Shown here one piece after another: positions 39,735 through 48,021 of a stretch of 64,000 nucleotides of DNA. Within the stretch, counting starts at the first letter, position 1; each line of letters starts with the position of its first letter. Below the pieces are notes generated by a model. It ran no database searches. It saw nothing but the letters and a program-made list of their open reading frames with translations, and had not been told where the DNA came from. The DNA is from Glycomyces artemisiae (GTDB taxonomy: Bacteria; Actinomycetota; Actinomycetes; Mycobacteriales; Micromonosporaceae): contig NZ_PVTJ01000009.1 in assembly GCF_003002955.1 (NCBI RefSeq), positions 62,001 to 126,000 of the forward strand, read 5' to 3'. The translations under genes were made by a program, and so were the position numbers.

Positions 39735-40801
39735 GCCGCACCTCGCTTCTCTGCATCGCAGGTCTGGCACAGCGGCGGCGCTGGCTGCCGCTTGTGCTTG
39801 GGGCAGCGGGCAGTCGCGGGGGCGAGCTGGCGCCCTGGCTGCTCGCCGCGGCGGGCCGCGCGCTCGGCGGCGTCCTTGTTGGCCTTGCGCAGCCAGTTGC
39901 GCCACGCGGCGATCCAGTCGCGCTTCACGGCGAGCTTGTCGCTGCGCCCGAGCCAGTAGTCGACGAACATCTCGGTGTGCAGGCTGAGGTCATCGGCGAC
40001 CAGCGGGGTCTTCTCCTTCGCCCACGCCTGCATCTCGGTGGTGAAGGTGAACCCGTCAGGGACGCGAGTCCCGCGCTTCGCAGCGTCCGCTGCGGGGCGC
40101 TGCGGCGCCTGCTCGTCGCTGTTGTGCGAAGCCTCGTTTTCGGCCTCGCCGGAAGGCGAGGAAGAGGAAGTAACTACAACCTCAAACCCATCCCCTACCC
40201 CTACCCCCACCCCCGTGGGCATCGCGTTGGGTACCGCATACCCTTCCGGAACGTCTTCCGCATACCCCTCCGAAGGGGTACCGCCATGGGTACCCGGATG
40301 GGTATCGGATAGGGTATTCACCTGCGGTTTTACCCCGAATGCAAGCGCGCGGCCCAGGATGCCCACCATCTTCAGCAGGGTCGGGCGGGTGTTCTCGCCG
40401 GGGAGGCCCTCCTCCAGCAGCCGTTGGATCTCGAACGACAGGACACCGCGGATCAGCTTCGACGAGATCTCTGCGATCTGCCGCACCGCGGCGAGCAGCA
40501 CCTTCGGCTGCTTGTACACCTCGTCGTTGCGGATGAACGAGCGGACGAACAGCTCCTCCTCGTCGTAGTCGGCGACGACGAACCGGGCGTCCTCCAGGTG
40601 CGCGAGCACCTTCTCCAGCTGGCCGGTGGTGAACTTCAACTTGTTCGCCCACCGCTTGACCCGCAGCGGCAGGACGCCGGTGTGCGCGATGTCGGGCTGC
40701 GAGATCAGGAACAGGTAGACGAGCTTCTCGGGGCCGTCGAGCGCCAGGAAGTCGTCGTCCTCCCAGATACGGACCTTGATCCGCGCTTCACTACGTGCCA
40801 A
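39731..40801 (-). CDS. Replication initiator (winged-helix replisome organiser)
   Basis: The 356-aa protein likely binds the phage origin and loads the overlapping DnaB. Residues about 1-85 (IKVRIWEDDDFLALDGPEKLVYLFLISQ, TTGQLEKVLAHLEDARFVVADYDEEELFV) form a winged-helix as in replisome organisers. The middle third is low-complexity and is encoded by the iteron-like repeats at 40,229-40,316. The C-terminal region (helix ADKR-type, FTTEMQAWAKE) has CPKHKR and LCQTCDAEKR as a zinc site. TTG 40,801 gives MARSEARIK, the typical start; TTG 40,816 is also in frame. Confidence 0.8.
   Translation of the reverse strand: MARSEARIKVRIWEDDDFLALDGPEKLVYLFLISQPDIAHTGVLPLRVKRWANKLKFTTGQLEKVLAHLEDARFVVADYDEEELFVRSFIRNDEVYKQPKVLLAAVRQIAEISSKLIRGVLSFEIQRLLEEGLPGENTRPTLLKMVGILGRALAFGVKPQVNTLSDTHPGTHGGTPSEGYAEDVPEGYAVPNAMPTGVGVGVGDGFEVVVTSSSSPSGEAENEASHNSDEQAPQRPAADAAKRGTRVPDGFTFTTEMQAWAKEKTPLVADDLSLHTEMFVDYWLGRSDKLAVKRDWIAAWRNWLRKANKDAAERAARRGEQPGRQLAPATARCPKHKRQPAPPLCQTCDAEKRGAA
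40229..40316. repeat. Iteron-like repeats inside the initiator gene, candidate origin
   Basis: GGGTA(C/T) starts at 40,276, 40,288, 40,300 and 40,312, exactly 12 bp apart, with the last three copies preceded by AT or A. Two copies of GCATACCC(T/C)TCC lie at 40,236 and 40,260, 24 bp apart, and GGGTACC at 40,229. Lambda-type phages keep origin iterons within gene O between its DNA-binding and helicase-loading parts, the same place as here. Protein repeats could also explain part of the pattern. Confidence 0.6.
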
Positions 40802-41261
40802 CGCGGCCACCCCCAACCGGCACCGGGCCCGCCAGCGCGAGGAGCTCGTGCGCGTAGAGGACGGGGATCTGCGCGGTGAGCGCGCACTGGACGCAGTGCG
40901 CGGTGCCCGTGCCGCCGTCGAACGCGAGCACGTAGAGCGCGCCCATGTCGACCATCGCCTGGTTGCGCTTCAGGTACGCGTTCTTGGGGCCCCAGCGGCG
41001 GCGGTGGACCTCCCGCACGGGGTGCGGCTCAGTCCGCCACCCGCGGAGGCGGGCTTCTTGGTCAGCGAGCTGGTCGGCGGACCGGTCGGGGTCGACAATG
41101 CCGTCCACCCTGTACGCCTTGCAGTCGCCGTGGACGAGGGTGATCTCGCCCGGGGCGAACCCGTGGACGTAGATGAGCTCGAACGCCTCCAGCGCGGCGG
41201 CGACGGCGACCCGGTCGGCGAGGTCGCGGCCGCCGGTGGCGATGACACGGAGTTCAGCCAC
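40791..41261 (-). CDS. SLOG-domain (YspA-like/DUF2493) protein
   Basis: The 156-aa protein begins LRVIATGGRDLADRVAVAAALEAF, then FAPGEITLVHGDCKAYRVDGIVD and TEPHPVREVHRRRWGPKNAYLKRNQAMVDMGALYVLAF, a Rossmann-type fold of the YspA/SLOG group that binds nucleotides or nucleotide-derived ligands. SLOG proteins serve as ligand sensors in conflict systems, or modify nucleotides. The GTG start has GAGGAGG 9 bp before. It overlaps the DUF4326 gene by 8 bp. Confidence 0.75.
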   Translation of the reverse strand: MAELRVIATGGRDLADRVAVAAALEAFELIYVHGFAPGEITLVHGDCKAYRVDGIVDPDRSADQLADQEARLRGWRTEPHPVREVHRRRWGPKNAYLKRNQAMVDMGALYVLAFDGGTGTAHCVQCALTAQIPVLYAHELLALAGPVPVGGGRVGT

Positions 41262-41664
41262 GAGGCACCTCCTCGATCGCCTGCGCGGCGAATTCGAGGA
41301 TGACGTCCCCATGGCAGGGGAAGCGCTTCCCGCTCCTGGTATGCTCCTTGCACCAGCACATGACGTCCCGGCCCGGCAGCTCCGCACGGATCTTCGCGCG
41401 CAGGACCGCGTCCTGCTCCAGATCGGCCCGGAACATCGCCACCGCCAGCGCGGCAGCGTCGAACTCGGTCGCCATCGGCGCACTCAGGACCCCACCCGGA
41501 GACTCGACCCGCCAAGCGCCGCGGTTCCCCACGACCCGGTGCCGGTTCCCGAACGCACCAGGACGACCCACATACACAGGTGTCCGGCCCTCCGCATCCA
41601 CAGGCATCCGCCAGTCCTGCTCGCGCTGGCGGCGGATCCGCCGCGGGCTGTTGTTGGTGTTCAT
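41254..41664 (-). CDS. DUF4326 domain protein
   Basis: The 136-aa protein matches DUF4326: RIRRQREQDWRMPVDAEGRTPVYVGRPGAFGNRHRV (the family RxxxxWRxP...VGRP..xGNP/R pattern), LAVAMFRADLEQD, then IRAELPGRDVMCWCKEH and FPCHGDVILEFA with CWC...CHxD as a likely metal site. The function of the family is unknown. Its pairing with the SLOG gene (8-bp overlap) hints at a joint nucleotide-related task. It overlaps the methyltransferase gene by ATGA. Confidence 0.75.
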   Translation of the reverse strand: MNTNNSPRRIRRQREQDWRMPVDAEGRTPVYVGRPGAFGNRHRVVGNRGAWRVESPGGVLSAPMATEFDAAALAVAMFRADLEQDAVLRAKIRAELPGRDVMCWCKEHTRSGKRFPCHGDVILEFAAQAIEEVPRG

Positions 41665-43427
41665 GCGGCGAGCACCATCCTTTCCAGGTCGGTGCCGTGG
41701 ATCGCCTCAACGAGCGCGGAGACGATCAGCTCCGCGACGGGCGGGGTGACGGCGTTGCCGTACTGGCGGACCCGCTCGCGCTTGGAGCCGAGGACCACGT
41801 ACTCGGCGCCGAAGGCCATGGCCGCGCCGATCTCGTGCGGCTCCAGCATCCGGAAGAGGACGTCGTTGATGTCGATGTCGCCGGTGACGAGCGCGTAGCG
41901 GTCGCGGGTCGAGAGCGTCCCGACCGGCTCGGCGACGCTGCGGGCGTTCCCGTTGCCGTAGTAGGGCACCAGGAGGTGCTCCCAGGTGATGAGCGACTGC
42001 TTGCCCTCGGCGGTCAGCGTGCGGAGCGGCTCGGCCGGGGAGGTGCTCATCTGCCCGGCGTCGCCGCGCGCGGTGAAGTTCCGCATCACCATGGCGGGCC
42101 AGTCCGCGGCGGCGACGCCGAGGTGGTTGCCCGAGGCGGTGACCGCGGCGGCCGGGTCGAGGATGGAGCGCGAGTCGGAGGAGCCGCCGCGCAGCTCGAC
42201 CATCCACGGCAGCCACGCCAGGCCGGTCTCGTTGCGCGCGGTCTGGGTGCGCAGCGGCGCGTGCGCGGTCCCGGCCTCCTTGCCGTCGCGGCCCTCGACG
42301 GGCACCAGCAGCGGCGGCACGGCGAGGCCGTCGGTCTCGCTGGCGGTGCGGGTCGGCAGGGGCTCCTCGGTGGTCGTGGCCTCGTCGCGCCAGGTGCCCC
42401 CGGCGGGGACGACGATCGGCGGCACGGCGAGGGCCTTCGTGGCGGTGGTCGTGAGGGTGGTCAGCGGCGCGTCGGCGGGCCAGGTGCGCACGCCGGGGCG
42501 CCGCTCGAACGTGTTCCCCGCGGCCTCCAAGGTGATGGGCCGCGCGAACTTCTGGAGCCCGGCCTCGATGCGGGCGAGGGTCTTCGCCGCGAGCGGCTTC
42601 GCGCGGTCCCCGATCCGCTGCCCGGGGATCGTCCAGTCGATCGCGGCCGCGGCCGGGAGCGTCCCGGGCTCGACGGCGGCGCCGCGGCACGACGCCCACG
42701 GGCACCGCCACACGTACTGGGCGCGGTAGCGGCCCATGTCGGCGCCGGGCTTCTTGAACGCCTGCACGGCCTCGACCGTCCGCTCGCACGAAGGGCACCA
42801 CGCCGCCGGGCGCAGCCACTTGTCCCAGTCGGGGGTGCGGCCCAGGCTCTGGTGCCAGTAGGCGACGTAGAGGCGGTCGCGGGACTGCGGGGCGCGGCGG
42901 GAGCGCGTCCCGGCCGCGTGCATCGAGTTGAACGCGATAACGCGGGTCCGGTAGCCGAGCTTGTGGAGGTCGCCGAGCCACCGGTCCCAGTCGGCCCAGG
43001 CCCGGACTTCCACGACGTTCTCCACGACTCCGGCGAGCACGAGCTTGCCGCGGCGCTGGACGCCGGCGAGGTAGAGCGGGACCTCGTCCATGAGCGCGCG
43101 GGACCGCTCGGCCTCCTCGTCGCGCTCGGGCTTCATGCCCGGGAGCGCGACGGCCTTCCAGTCGAAGTCGCGGCGCACGCCGCGCGCGGCGGACCACTTC
43201 GGGCACTCCGGGGACGCCCAGAAGATGTCGCACGTCGGCCAGTCCTCGACCGGGGCGAGCCGGATGTCGCCCTGGTAGTGGTCGGCGGCCGGGAAGTTCG
43301 CCGCATGCGTCTCGATCGCCCTCGCCCAGTGGTTCGCGGCGCGCGCGACCTGGACACCGGGGACGGCGTCGATGCCCTGCGAGGACCCGCCCGCCCCGCA
43401 GAACCAGTCCATGACGGTGAGGGTCAT
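41661..43427 (-). CDS. dcm: DNA cytosine-C5 methyltransferase
   Basis: The 588-aa enzyme methylates cytosine C5. Motif I is DWFCGAGGSSQG (7-18), the catalytic motif IV is ASPECPKWS (Cys75, with PEC instead of the usual PPC), motif VI-type regions follow, and the C-terminal motifs IX-X are GYNEDV-like RYALVTGDIDINDVLFRML and FGAEYVVLGSKRERVRQYGNAV. The target region (about 290-500) has repeated PLRTxTA and PL(T/P)T segments. It is longer than most. As the phage also has two amino-methyltransferases, anti-restriction is the likely role. Confidence 0.88.
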   Translation of the reverse strand: MTLTVMDWFCGAGGSSQGIDAVPGVQVARAANHWARAIETHAANFPAADHYQGDIRLAPVEDWPTCDIFWASPECPKWSAARGVRRDFDWKAVALPGMKPERDEEAERSRALMDEVPLYLAGVQRRGKLVLAGVVENVVEVRAWADWDRWLGDLHKLGYRTRVIAFNSMHAAGTRSRRAPQSRDRLYVAYWHQSLGRTPDWDKWLRPAAWCPSCERTVEAVQAFKKPGADMGRYRAQYVWRCPWASCRGAAVEPGTLPAAAAIDWTIPGQRIGDRAKPLAAKTLARIEAGLQKFARPITLEAAGNTFERRPGVRTWPADAPLTTLTTTATKALAVPPIVVPAGGTWRDEATTTEEPLPTRTASETDGLAVPPLLVPVEGRDGKEAGTAHAPLRTQTARNETGLAWLPWMVELRGGSSDSRSILDPAAAVTASGNHLGVAAADWPAMVMRNFTARGDAGQMSTSPAEPLRTLTAEGKQSLITWEHLLVPYYGNGNARSVAEPVGTLSTRDRYALVTGDIDINDVLFRMLEPHEIGAAMAFGAEYVVLGSKRERVRQYGNAVTPPVAELIVSALVEAIHGTDLERMVLAA

Positions 43428-43639
43428 CGGGCCGACTCCTTCCCGGCGGCGCGCTCGGCAACGAACGCGGCGAGGTTGTCGGCGGCCTCGGCGAGGATCG
43501 GGCCGCGGGCGGCGGCGACCACGGCGCGCGCGATCTCCTCGCCTTCGAGGCCGTAAAGCCCGTCGCGGACCCGCGGCGTCGCCTCGGCGATCATCGCGTC
43601 GTAGACGGCCTTCTCGACCGGAGTCAGGTCAGCTGGCAT
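43424..43639 (-). CDS. Small helical protein
   Basis: The 71-aa protein (LTPVEKAVYDAMIAEATPRVRDGLYG, EIARAVVAAARGPILAEAADNLAAFV) is all helix and overlaps both methyltransferase genes (ATGA downstream, 11 bp upstream). It has no known family. It could be an accessory subunit of a methyltransferase by position alone. Confidence 0.5.
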   Translation of the reverse strand: MPADLTPVEKAVYDAMIAEATPRVRDGLYGLEGEEIARAVVAAARGPILAEAADNLAAFVAERAAGKESAR

Positions 43640-44609
43640 TGGAGACCTCCAGCGCATCGAGCAGGGGCGGCTCAGCGGCCTCGTCGGCCGCGGCCGCGAG
43701 GTTCTTGACGGCTTGGCGGTAGTAGGACGGCTTGAGCTCGGCGCCGATGCCGAAGCGACCGGCGCGGACCGCGCCGTACACCTCGGAGCCGACGCCCATG
43801 AACGGGGTGAGGACGCGCTCGCCGGGGTTCGACCAGAGCGCGAGGGCCCGGTCGATGACATCGAGCTGGAGCGGGTGGAGGTGCTTCTCGTCCTCGGCGT
43901 CGCGGGCCTCGCGGTAGGGCAGGACCCGGTCGAGGCGGACGTCGTCCCAGAACGCGGAGGCGTACTGGCGCCAGATCCAGTGCGAGTACCGGTTCTCGGT
44001 CTGCTTGCCGGTCCAGCCGCGGTAGCGGTGGAGGTCGCCGGGGACCTGGCGGGCCCCGGCGTACTCGGTCAGGCCCACCGGGTGGGCGATCGGGACCGGG
44101 TTGTCCCCGGCCTTGCGGAAGATCAGGAGGTAGTCGGCGGAGGCGACGCCGCAGCGGGCGGAGTCGTCGACGATGGTCTTGTGCGCGAGGGACTTCGCCA
44201 TGGTCCGGTTGCGGACCGTCAGCGGCTCTTTCCAGATGTGGTAGCGGGCCGCGTAGCCGAAGCCGTGGCGCTCGTGCAGGCGGATGATGTCGCCGGGGAA
44301 GTCGCGGAGGTTGTCCCCGCGCCCGGTGTTGGAGTGCGGGACGTCCATGCAGTGCACGGCGCTCACGCGGCCGGGCATGGTGAGCCGGGCGATCTCGCCG
44401 ACGACGAAGCCGTAGTGCTCCATGAACTCGTCGTACGAGCGGCAGTTCGAGAGGTCCCGCTCCGAGGAGGAGTAGACGAACAGACCCGCGAACGGCGGTG
44501 AGTACACCGACAGGTGGATCGAGGCGTCGGGGAGCGCGGCCATGACGTCCATGCAGTCGCCGTTGTAGATCGCGTACTGGTCGGTGAGGGTCTGGTCTAG
44601 GACAGCCAC
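43629..44609 (-). CDS. DNA amino-methyltransferase (SPPF type)
   Basis: The 326-aa enzyme has SVYSPPF (34-40) as the catalytic (S/D/N)PP(Y/F) motif, typical of N4-cytosine or N6-adenine methyltransferases, and LTPFMGVGSEVYGAV near 281 as the SAM-binding motif, so the order is class beta. A large target-recognition segment lies between. The GTG start has GGAGG 8 bp upstream, and lies inside the end of the helicase gene (13-bp overlap). It is probably part of an anti-restriction set with the two other methyltransferases. Confidence 0.85.
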   Translation of the reverse strand: MAVLDQTLTDQYAIYNGDCMDVMAALPDASIHLSVYSPPFAGLFVYSSSERDLSNCRSYDEFMEHYGFVVGEIARLTMPGRVSAVHCMDVPHSNTGRGDNLRDFPGDIIRLHERHGFGYAARYHIWKEPLTVRNRTMAKSLAHKTIVDDSARCGVASADYLLIFRKAGDNPVPIAHPVGLTEYAGARQVPGDLHRYRGWTGKQTENRYSHWIWRQYASAFWDDVRLDRVLPYREARDAEDEKHLHPLQLDVIDRALALWSNPGERVLTPFMGVGSEVYGAVRAGRFGIGAELKPSYYRQAVKNLAAAADEAAEPPLLDALEVSNAS

Positions 44610-45967
44610 GGGGGCACCTCCACAGGGGTCGCATAGGTGAGGGAGCGGTCGACGTCGACGGCGGCGCGCATGTGCGCGACGAGCGCGTCGAACATGCGGT
44701 CGGCCTGGGCGGCCTTGCGTTCGAGTCCGGCCAGCGCGCGGGCGCCGCCGTCGGTGGTGATGATGTCGACCGTGACCGGGTGCTGCTGGCCGAATCGCCA
44801 GCACCGGCGCACGGCCTGGTAGTACTGCTCGTAGGAGTGCGAGGGGAAGAACGTCATCCGGTGGGCGTGCTGCCAGTTCAGGCCCCACCCGGCGATGGTC
44901 GGCTTGGTGACCAGGACGCGTATCTCGCCGCGGGCGAACGCCAGGAGCGTCTCCTCCTTGACGTCGACCGGGTCGGATCCGGTTACCTGGACGGCGCCGT
45001 CGATGAGGCCGGTGAGCCGGTTGCCTTCGTCGTTGAGCTGGCACCAGGCGATCGCATGGTCGGCATCGGCGAGGAGTCCGGCGGCCTTCTCGCACCGTTC
45101 GGCGATCGTGCGGCGGGCCTCCTCGCGCTCCTCGTGGAGCCCGACGGCGGGCGTGGTGAACAGCTGGCCGTCGGCAGGGCGCGCAGCGGCGACGACGTGC
45201 TCGCGGTGCAGCAGCGGCGGCAGGTCGAACCCGGTGTCGTCGTACCCGAAGTCCGAGGGGCGGCGGAGCGCGCGCGCCCACGAGGACACCCAACGCCAGA
45301 ACTGGCCCTCGGCGTGGCCCTTGAACCGCCACTTCGCTTCCTCGCGGGCGACCTTCACGAACGAGGACTTCGCCGTGTTCGTGAAGAACCTGCCGAGCAT
45401 GTCCATGTGGCCCAGGTAGCCCAGGGCCTCCGAGGAGGTGCCCAGCTCGATGTAGTCGTTCGGCGCCGCGGTCGCAGTCGCGAGGAGCCGGTAGGGCATG
45501 CGCCGCAGGAACTCGGTCACGAGCTTCCGGCGCTTGCCATCGAAGGCCTTGATCGCCGAGGACTCGTCGCACACGACGCCGGCGTAGTCGGCGGCGTCGA
45601 ACAGGTGCAGCCGGTCGTAGTTCGTGACCGTCACCGCCGCGGCCACCGCGCCGTCGCGGGAGACGGCCGCGTCGACGCCGAACTTGCGGGCCTCGGTCTC
45701 GAACTGCGCGGCCACCGCCAGCGGCGTCGCCACCAGCACCGGTCGGCCGGTGTGCTGGTGGACATTCTCAGCCCACACCAGCGCCATCGGCGTCTTCCCC
45801 AGCCCGCAGTCGGCGAAGACCGCACCGCGGCCCTTTCGCAGCGCCCACGCGACCAGGTCGGCCTGGAACCCGAACAGGAACTCCGGCATCCACACCGGCT
45901 CGAACCCGTGGTCACCGTCCAACTGCGACCGGCGCTCCAGGAACGCCGTGTACTCCAAGACGCTCAC
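44597..45967 (-). CDS. SNF2-like SF2 DNA helicase/translocase
   Basis: The 456-aa protein has motif I FADCGLGKTPMAL (51-63), motif Ia VLVATPLAVAAQ, motif II VVCDESSAIK (132-140; DESS form), motif III LLATATAAPND, motif V LVTKPTIAGWGLNWQHAHR and motif VI YYQAVRRCWRFGQQHPV. This is the small phage DEAD-like/SNF2 type often placed beside a methyltransferase. It can remodel DNA or displace proteins. The GTG start overlaps the previous gene (GTGA). Confidence 0.9.
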   Translation of the reverse strand: MSVLEYTAFLERRSQLDGDHGFEPVWMPEFLFGFQADLVAWALRKGRGAVFADCGLGKTPMALVWAENVHQHTGRPVLVATPLAVAAQFETEARKFGVDAAVSRDGAVAAAVTVTNYDRLHLFDAADYAGVVCDESSAIKAFDGKRRKLVTEFLRRMPYRLLATATAAPNDYIELGTSSEALGYLGHMDMLGRFFTNTAKSSFVKVAREEAKWRFKGHAEGQFWRWVSSWARALRRPSDFGYDDTGFDLPPLLHREHVVAAARPADGQLFTTPAVGLHEEREEARRTIAERCEKAAGLLADADHAIAWCQLNDEGNRLTGLIDGAVQVTGSDPVDVKEETLLAFARGEIRVLVTKPTIAGWGLNWQHAHRMTFFPSHSYEQYYQAVRRCWRFGQQHPVTVDIITTDGGARALAGLERKAAQADRMFDALVAHMRAAVDVDRSLTYATPVEVPPWLS

Positions 45968-46710
45968 GCCGCCACCTCCGTCACGGTCGTCAGGGTGGAC
46001 TTCTTGCCGATCGCGGCGGTGACGCCGCAGCCGCGGGCGGTCGCGCACGGCCACAGGGACTCGCGGTAGTCGCGGCCGCCGCCGTCACCCATCTCGATGG
46101 CGCCGCAGTGCGCGCACACCAGGAAGTAGTGGACGGCGGACAGCGGGATGTCGAACGCCGCGGCGGCGTCCTCGGCGGTGTCGTAAGAGACCTCGCCGGA
46201 CGAGTCGGTGTAGCGGCGTTCCGGCGTGTGGAGCGCGAGCACCGCGGCGACGCGGCCCTCGGCGCGGTCCTTCGCGGAGTCGAGCGCGTCGATCCGCTCT
46301 TTCACGTCCCAGGGGATGCTCATCTTGGGTGCCTTCTTGCGGATCAGGTCGGGGTCGGTCGCGATCCCGTACAGGCGGGTCGAGGGGCGCCCGCGCGGCG
46401 CCTCCTCGGGCTTGGGGGCGGGCAGGAGGTGCGGGGCGTGCTCGGCGAGGAGCTCGCGCAGCCGGTCTCGGTCCATGCCGGTTGCGTGGGCGACGCGCTC
46501 GATTCCCCAGCCGCGGCGCGCCGACAGCGCCAGCGCGGCGGGCTCCCGCTCCCAGTCGCGGAGTTCGACGTCGGGGAGCCGGGCGTCGCGGCGCAGGAAC
46601 GGCACGAGGTCGGCCGACCCGAGCGGGGTGCGGACGGTCATGTTCGGCAGCTCTCCGGGCCCGGCTGCGGCGCCGTCGAGGATCGCGTTCGCGCGCTTCG
46701 TGTCCTTCAC
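45964..46710 (-). CDS. HTH protein with C-terminal zinc site
   Basis: The 248-aa protein has a middle HTH-like part (ALSARRGWGIERVAHATGMDRDRLRELL), and a second (SYDTAEDAAAAFDIPLSAVHYF), then CAHCGAIEMG and CATARGC as a zinc ribbon. It overlaps neighbouring genes by ATGA. It probably binds DNA, as an early regulator or part of the replication group. Confidence 0.6.
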   Translation of the reverse strand: MKDTKRANAILDGAAAGPGELPNMTVRTPLGSADLVPFLRRDARLPDVELRDWEREPAALALSARRGWGIERVAHATGMDRDRLRELLAEHAPHLLPAPKPEEAPRGRPSTRLYGIATDPDLIRKKAPKMSIPWDVKERIDALDSAKDRAEGRVAAVLALHTPERRYTDSSGEVSYDTAEDAAAAFDIPLSAVHYFLVCAHCGAIEMGDGGGRDYRESLWPCATARGCGVTAAIGKKSTLTTVTEVAA

Positions 46711-47624
46711 GATGTCACCGCCTCAGTGAGGCGCTGCTCGTTGCGGATCCGCACGACCGAGCGGGAGCTGATGTGGGCGATTTTCGCGATCTGGGCGGCG
46801 GACAGGCCGGAGGCGGTGCCGATGCGCACGACTTCGAGGACCTCGTCGACGGTGAGTTCGACCGGGTGCCCGGCGAGCGCGCGCTCGACAACGACTTCGT
46901 CGACGTCGGCGGTGGCTGGTGCGTCCGAACCGGTGGACGGCTCGGCCGCGGGGTCGTCGATGGTCTCCTCGTCCCACGCCAGCGGCGGCACGTACCCGAG
47001 TGCCGCGGCATCCCGGCGGGCGCGGGTGACGGCCTGCCGCTGCGCGCTCGTCTCACCGGGCGGGGCCTGGTCCCACAGTTCCTCGTAGAGGGCCCGGACC
47101 TTCAGGACCGAGGCGGCGAGGACGGCGCCGTTCTCCCCGCGAATCATCCGACCCACCACCGTCTTCGAGGTGCCCATCCGGTCGGCGAGCTGCTGCTGCG
47201 ACCAGCCGACGGCCTGGAGCGCGCGCAGACGTCGACGTGTCCCGGTCGGGTCCACGCGGGCGCCTGGAGCGCACCGCTCGATCCCCGGCGTGACGGCGAG
47301 GACCTTCTCGGCGGTGCGGGACCGCACCAACCGCGACGGCGGACGGCCGCCCACGCCGCGGACGAGCGCGATCAGTGTCCGCCGCGGCATGCCGGTCAGG
47401 CGCGGGATCTGGTCGATTCCGATGCCCGCGGCCCGCAGCATTGCGACGTGATCGCGAACCGGCTGCGCGTCGACGAACGGGTCCCAGCGCCCGTACGCGA
47501 GCATGCGCGTCCGGTAACGCTGGTGCGCCGCCTTGTACGAGCGGCCGTCCGCCACACAGGGGGCGGCGGTGCAGTAGCGGAGGTGGCAGCGGTCCGGTCC
47601 GTGCGTCTTCGTGGTGGCGGCCAT
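46707..47624 (-). CDS. Multi-HTH DNA-binding protein (actinomycete type)
   Basis: The 305-aa protein has a zinc-type start (CHLRYCTAAPC near 13-23) and three separate helix-turn-helix units: GIDQIPRLTGMPRRTLIAL (about 70-88), WSQQQLADRMGTSKTVVGRMI (about 142-162), and LSAAQIAKIAHISSRSVVRIR near the end. The plan is common in actinomycete and actinophage regulators that use serial HTHs. It is the upper part of the early operon. It overlaps both neighbours. Confidence 0.7.
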   Translation of the reverse strand: MAATTKTHGPDRCHLRYCTAAPCVADGRSYKAAHQRYRTRMLAYGRWDPFVDAQPVRDHVAMLRAAGIGIDQIPRLTGMPRRTLIALVRGVGGRPPSRLVRSRTAEKVLAVTPGIERCAPGARVDPTGTRRRLRALQAVGWSQQQLADRMGTSKTVVGRMIRGENGAVLAASVLKVRALYEELWDQAPPGETSAQRQAVTRARRDAAALGYVPPLAWDEETIDDPAAEPSTGSDAPATADVDEVVVERALAGHPVELTVDEVLEVVRIGTASGLSAAQIAKIAHISSRSVVRIRNEQRLTEAVTS

Positions 47625-47962
47625 CAGAACGGCACCACCTTCGAGTAGTCCTTGCCGGGCTTGGGCATGCCGTACGCCTGGCGGTGCTCGGCGGCCAGCG
47701 CGGCGTCGTCATCGGTCCGGTACTCCCCGGTGCGAGCGAGATAGCTCGCGAACGAGGTTTTCGCCTGCTCGGCACGCGCCGAGGCGGACTCGCGGTCGGC
47801 GTCGGCGTCGGCTTCGTCGAGGTCGGCGAGCGCGTCGAGGTAGTCGAGGAGGAGGGCCTGGCGGATCTCGTCGGTGCCGCGGTTGAGCGCGCACTCGAAG
47901 CCGACGACGAGCTCGACGGCATCGCGGGTGTCGCTGTAGGGCTTGGCCTTCAGGTCGGTCAT
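47624..47962 (-). CDS. Small acidic helical protein
   Basis: The 112-aa protein carries VELVVGFECALNRGTDEIRQALLLDYLDALADLDEADADADRESASARAEQ, a helical, very acidic stretch, and ends with YGMPKPGKDYSKVVPF. It starts at an ATG with AAGGAG. Its stop shares bases with the start of the multi-HTH gene. Its role is unknown. Confidence 0.5.
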   Translation of the reverse strand: MTDLKAKPYSDTRDAVELVVGFECALNRGTDEIRQALLLDYLDALADLDEADADADRESASARAEQAKTSFASYLARTGEYRTDDDAALAAEHRQAYGMPKPGKDYSKVVPF

Positions 47963-47984
47963 GTCAGTGCTCCTTCGTGGAGGC

Positions 47985-48015
47985 GGCGGGGGCGCAGCGC
48001 CAACAGGCCCCCGCC
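47985..48015 (-). terminator. Hairpin after the two-TM early gene
   Basis: GGCGGGGGC (47,985-47,993) pairs with GCCCCCGCC (48,007-48,015) across a 13-nt loop, 7 bp downstream of the stop at 48,022. No U-run is present. It may trim or attenuate the early transcript. Confidence 0.4.
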
Positions 48016-48021
48016 GGGGAA

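Noticed and set aside
43629..45572. 647-codon - frame as one protein
   Set aside because: The first half is Arg-rich shadow of the helicase gene; the methyltransferase starts at GTG 44,609 with GGAGG.
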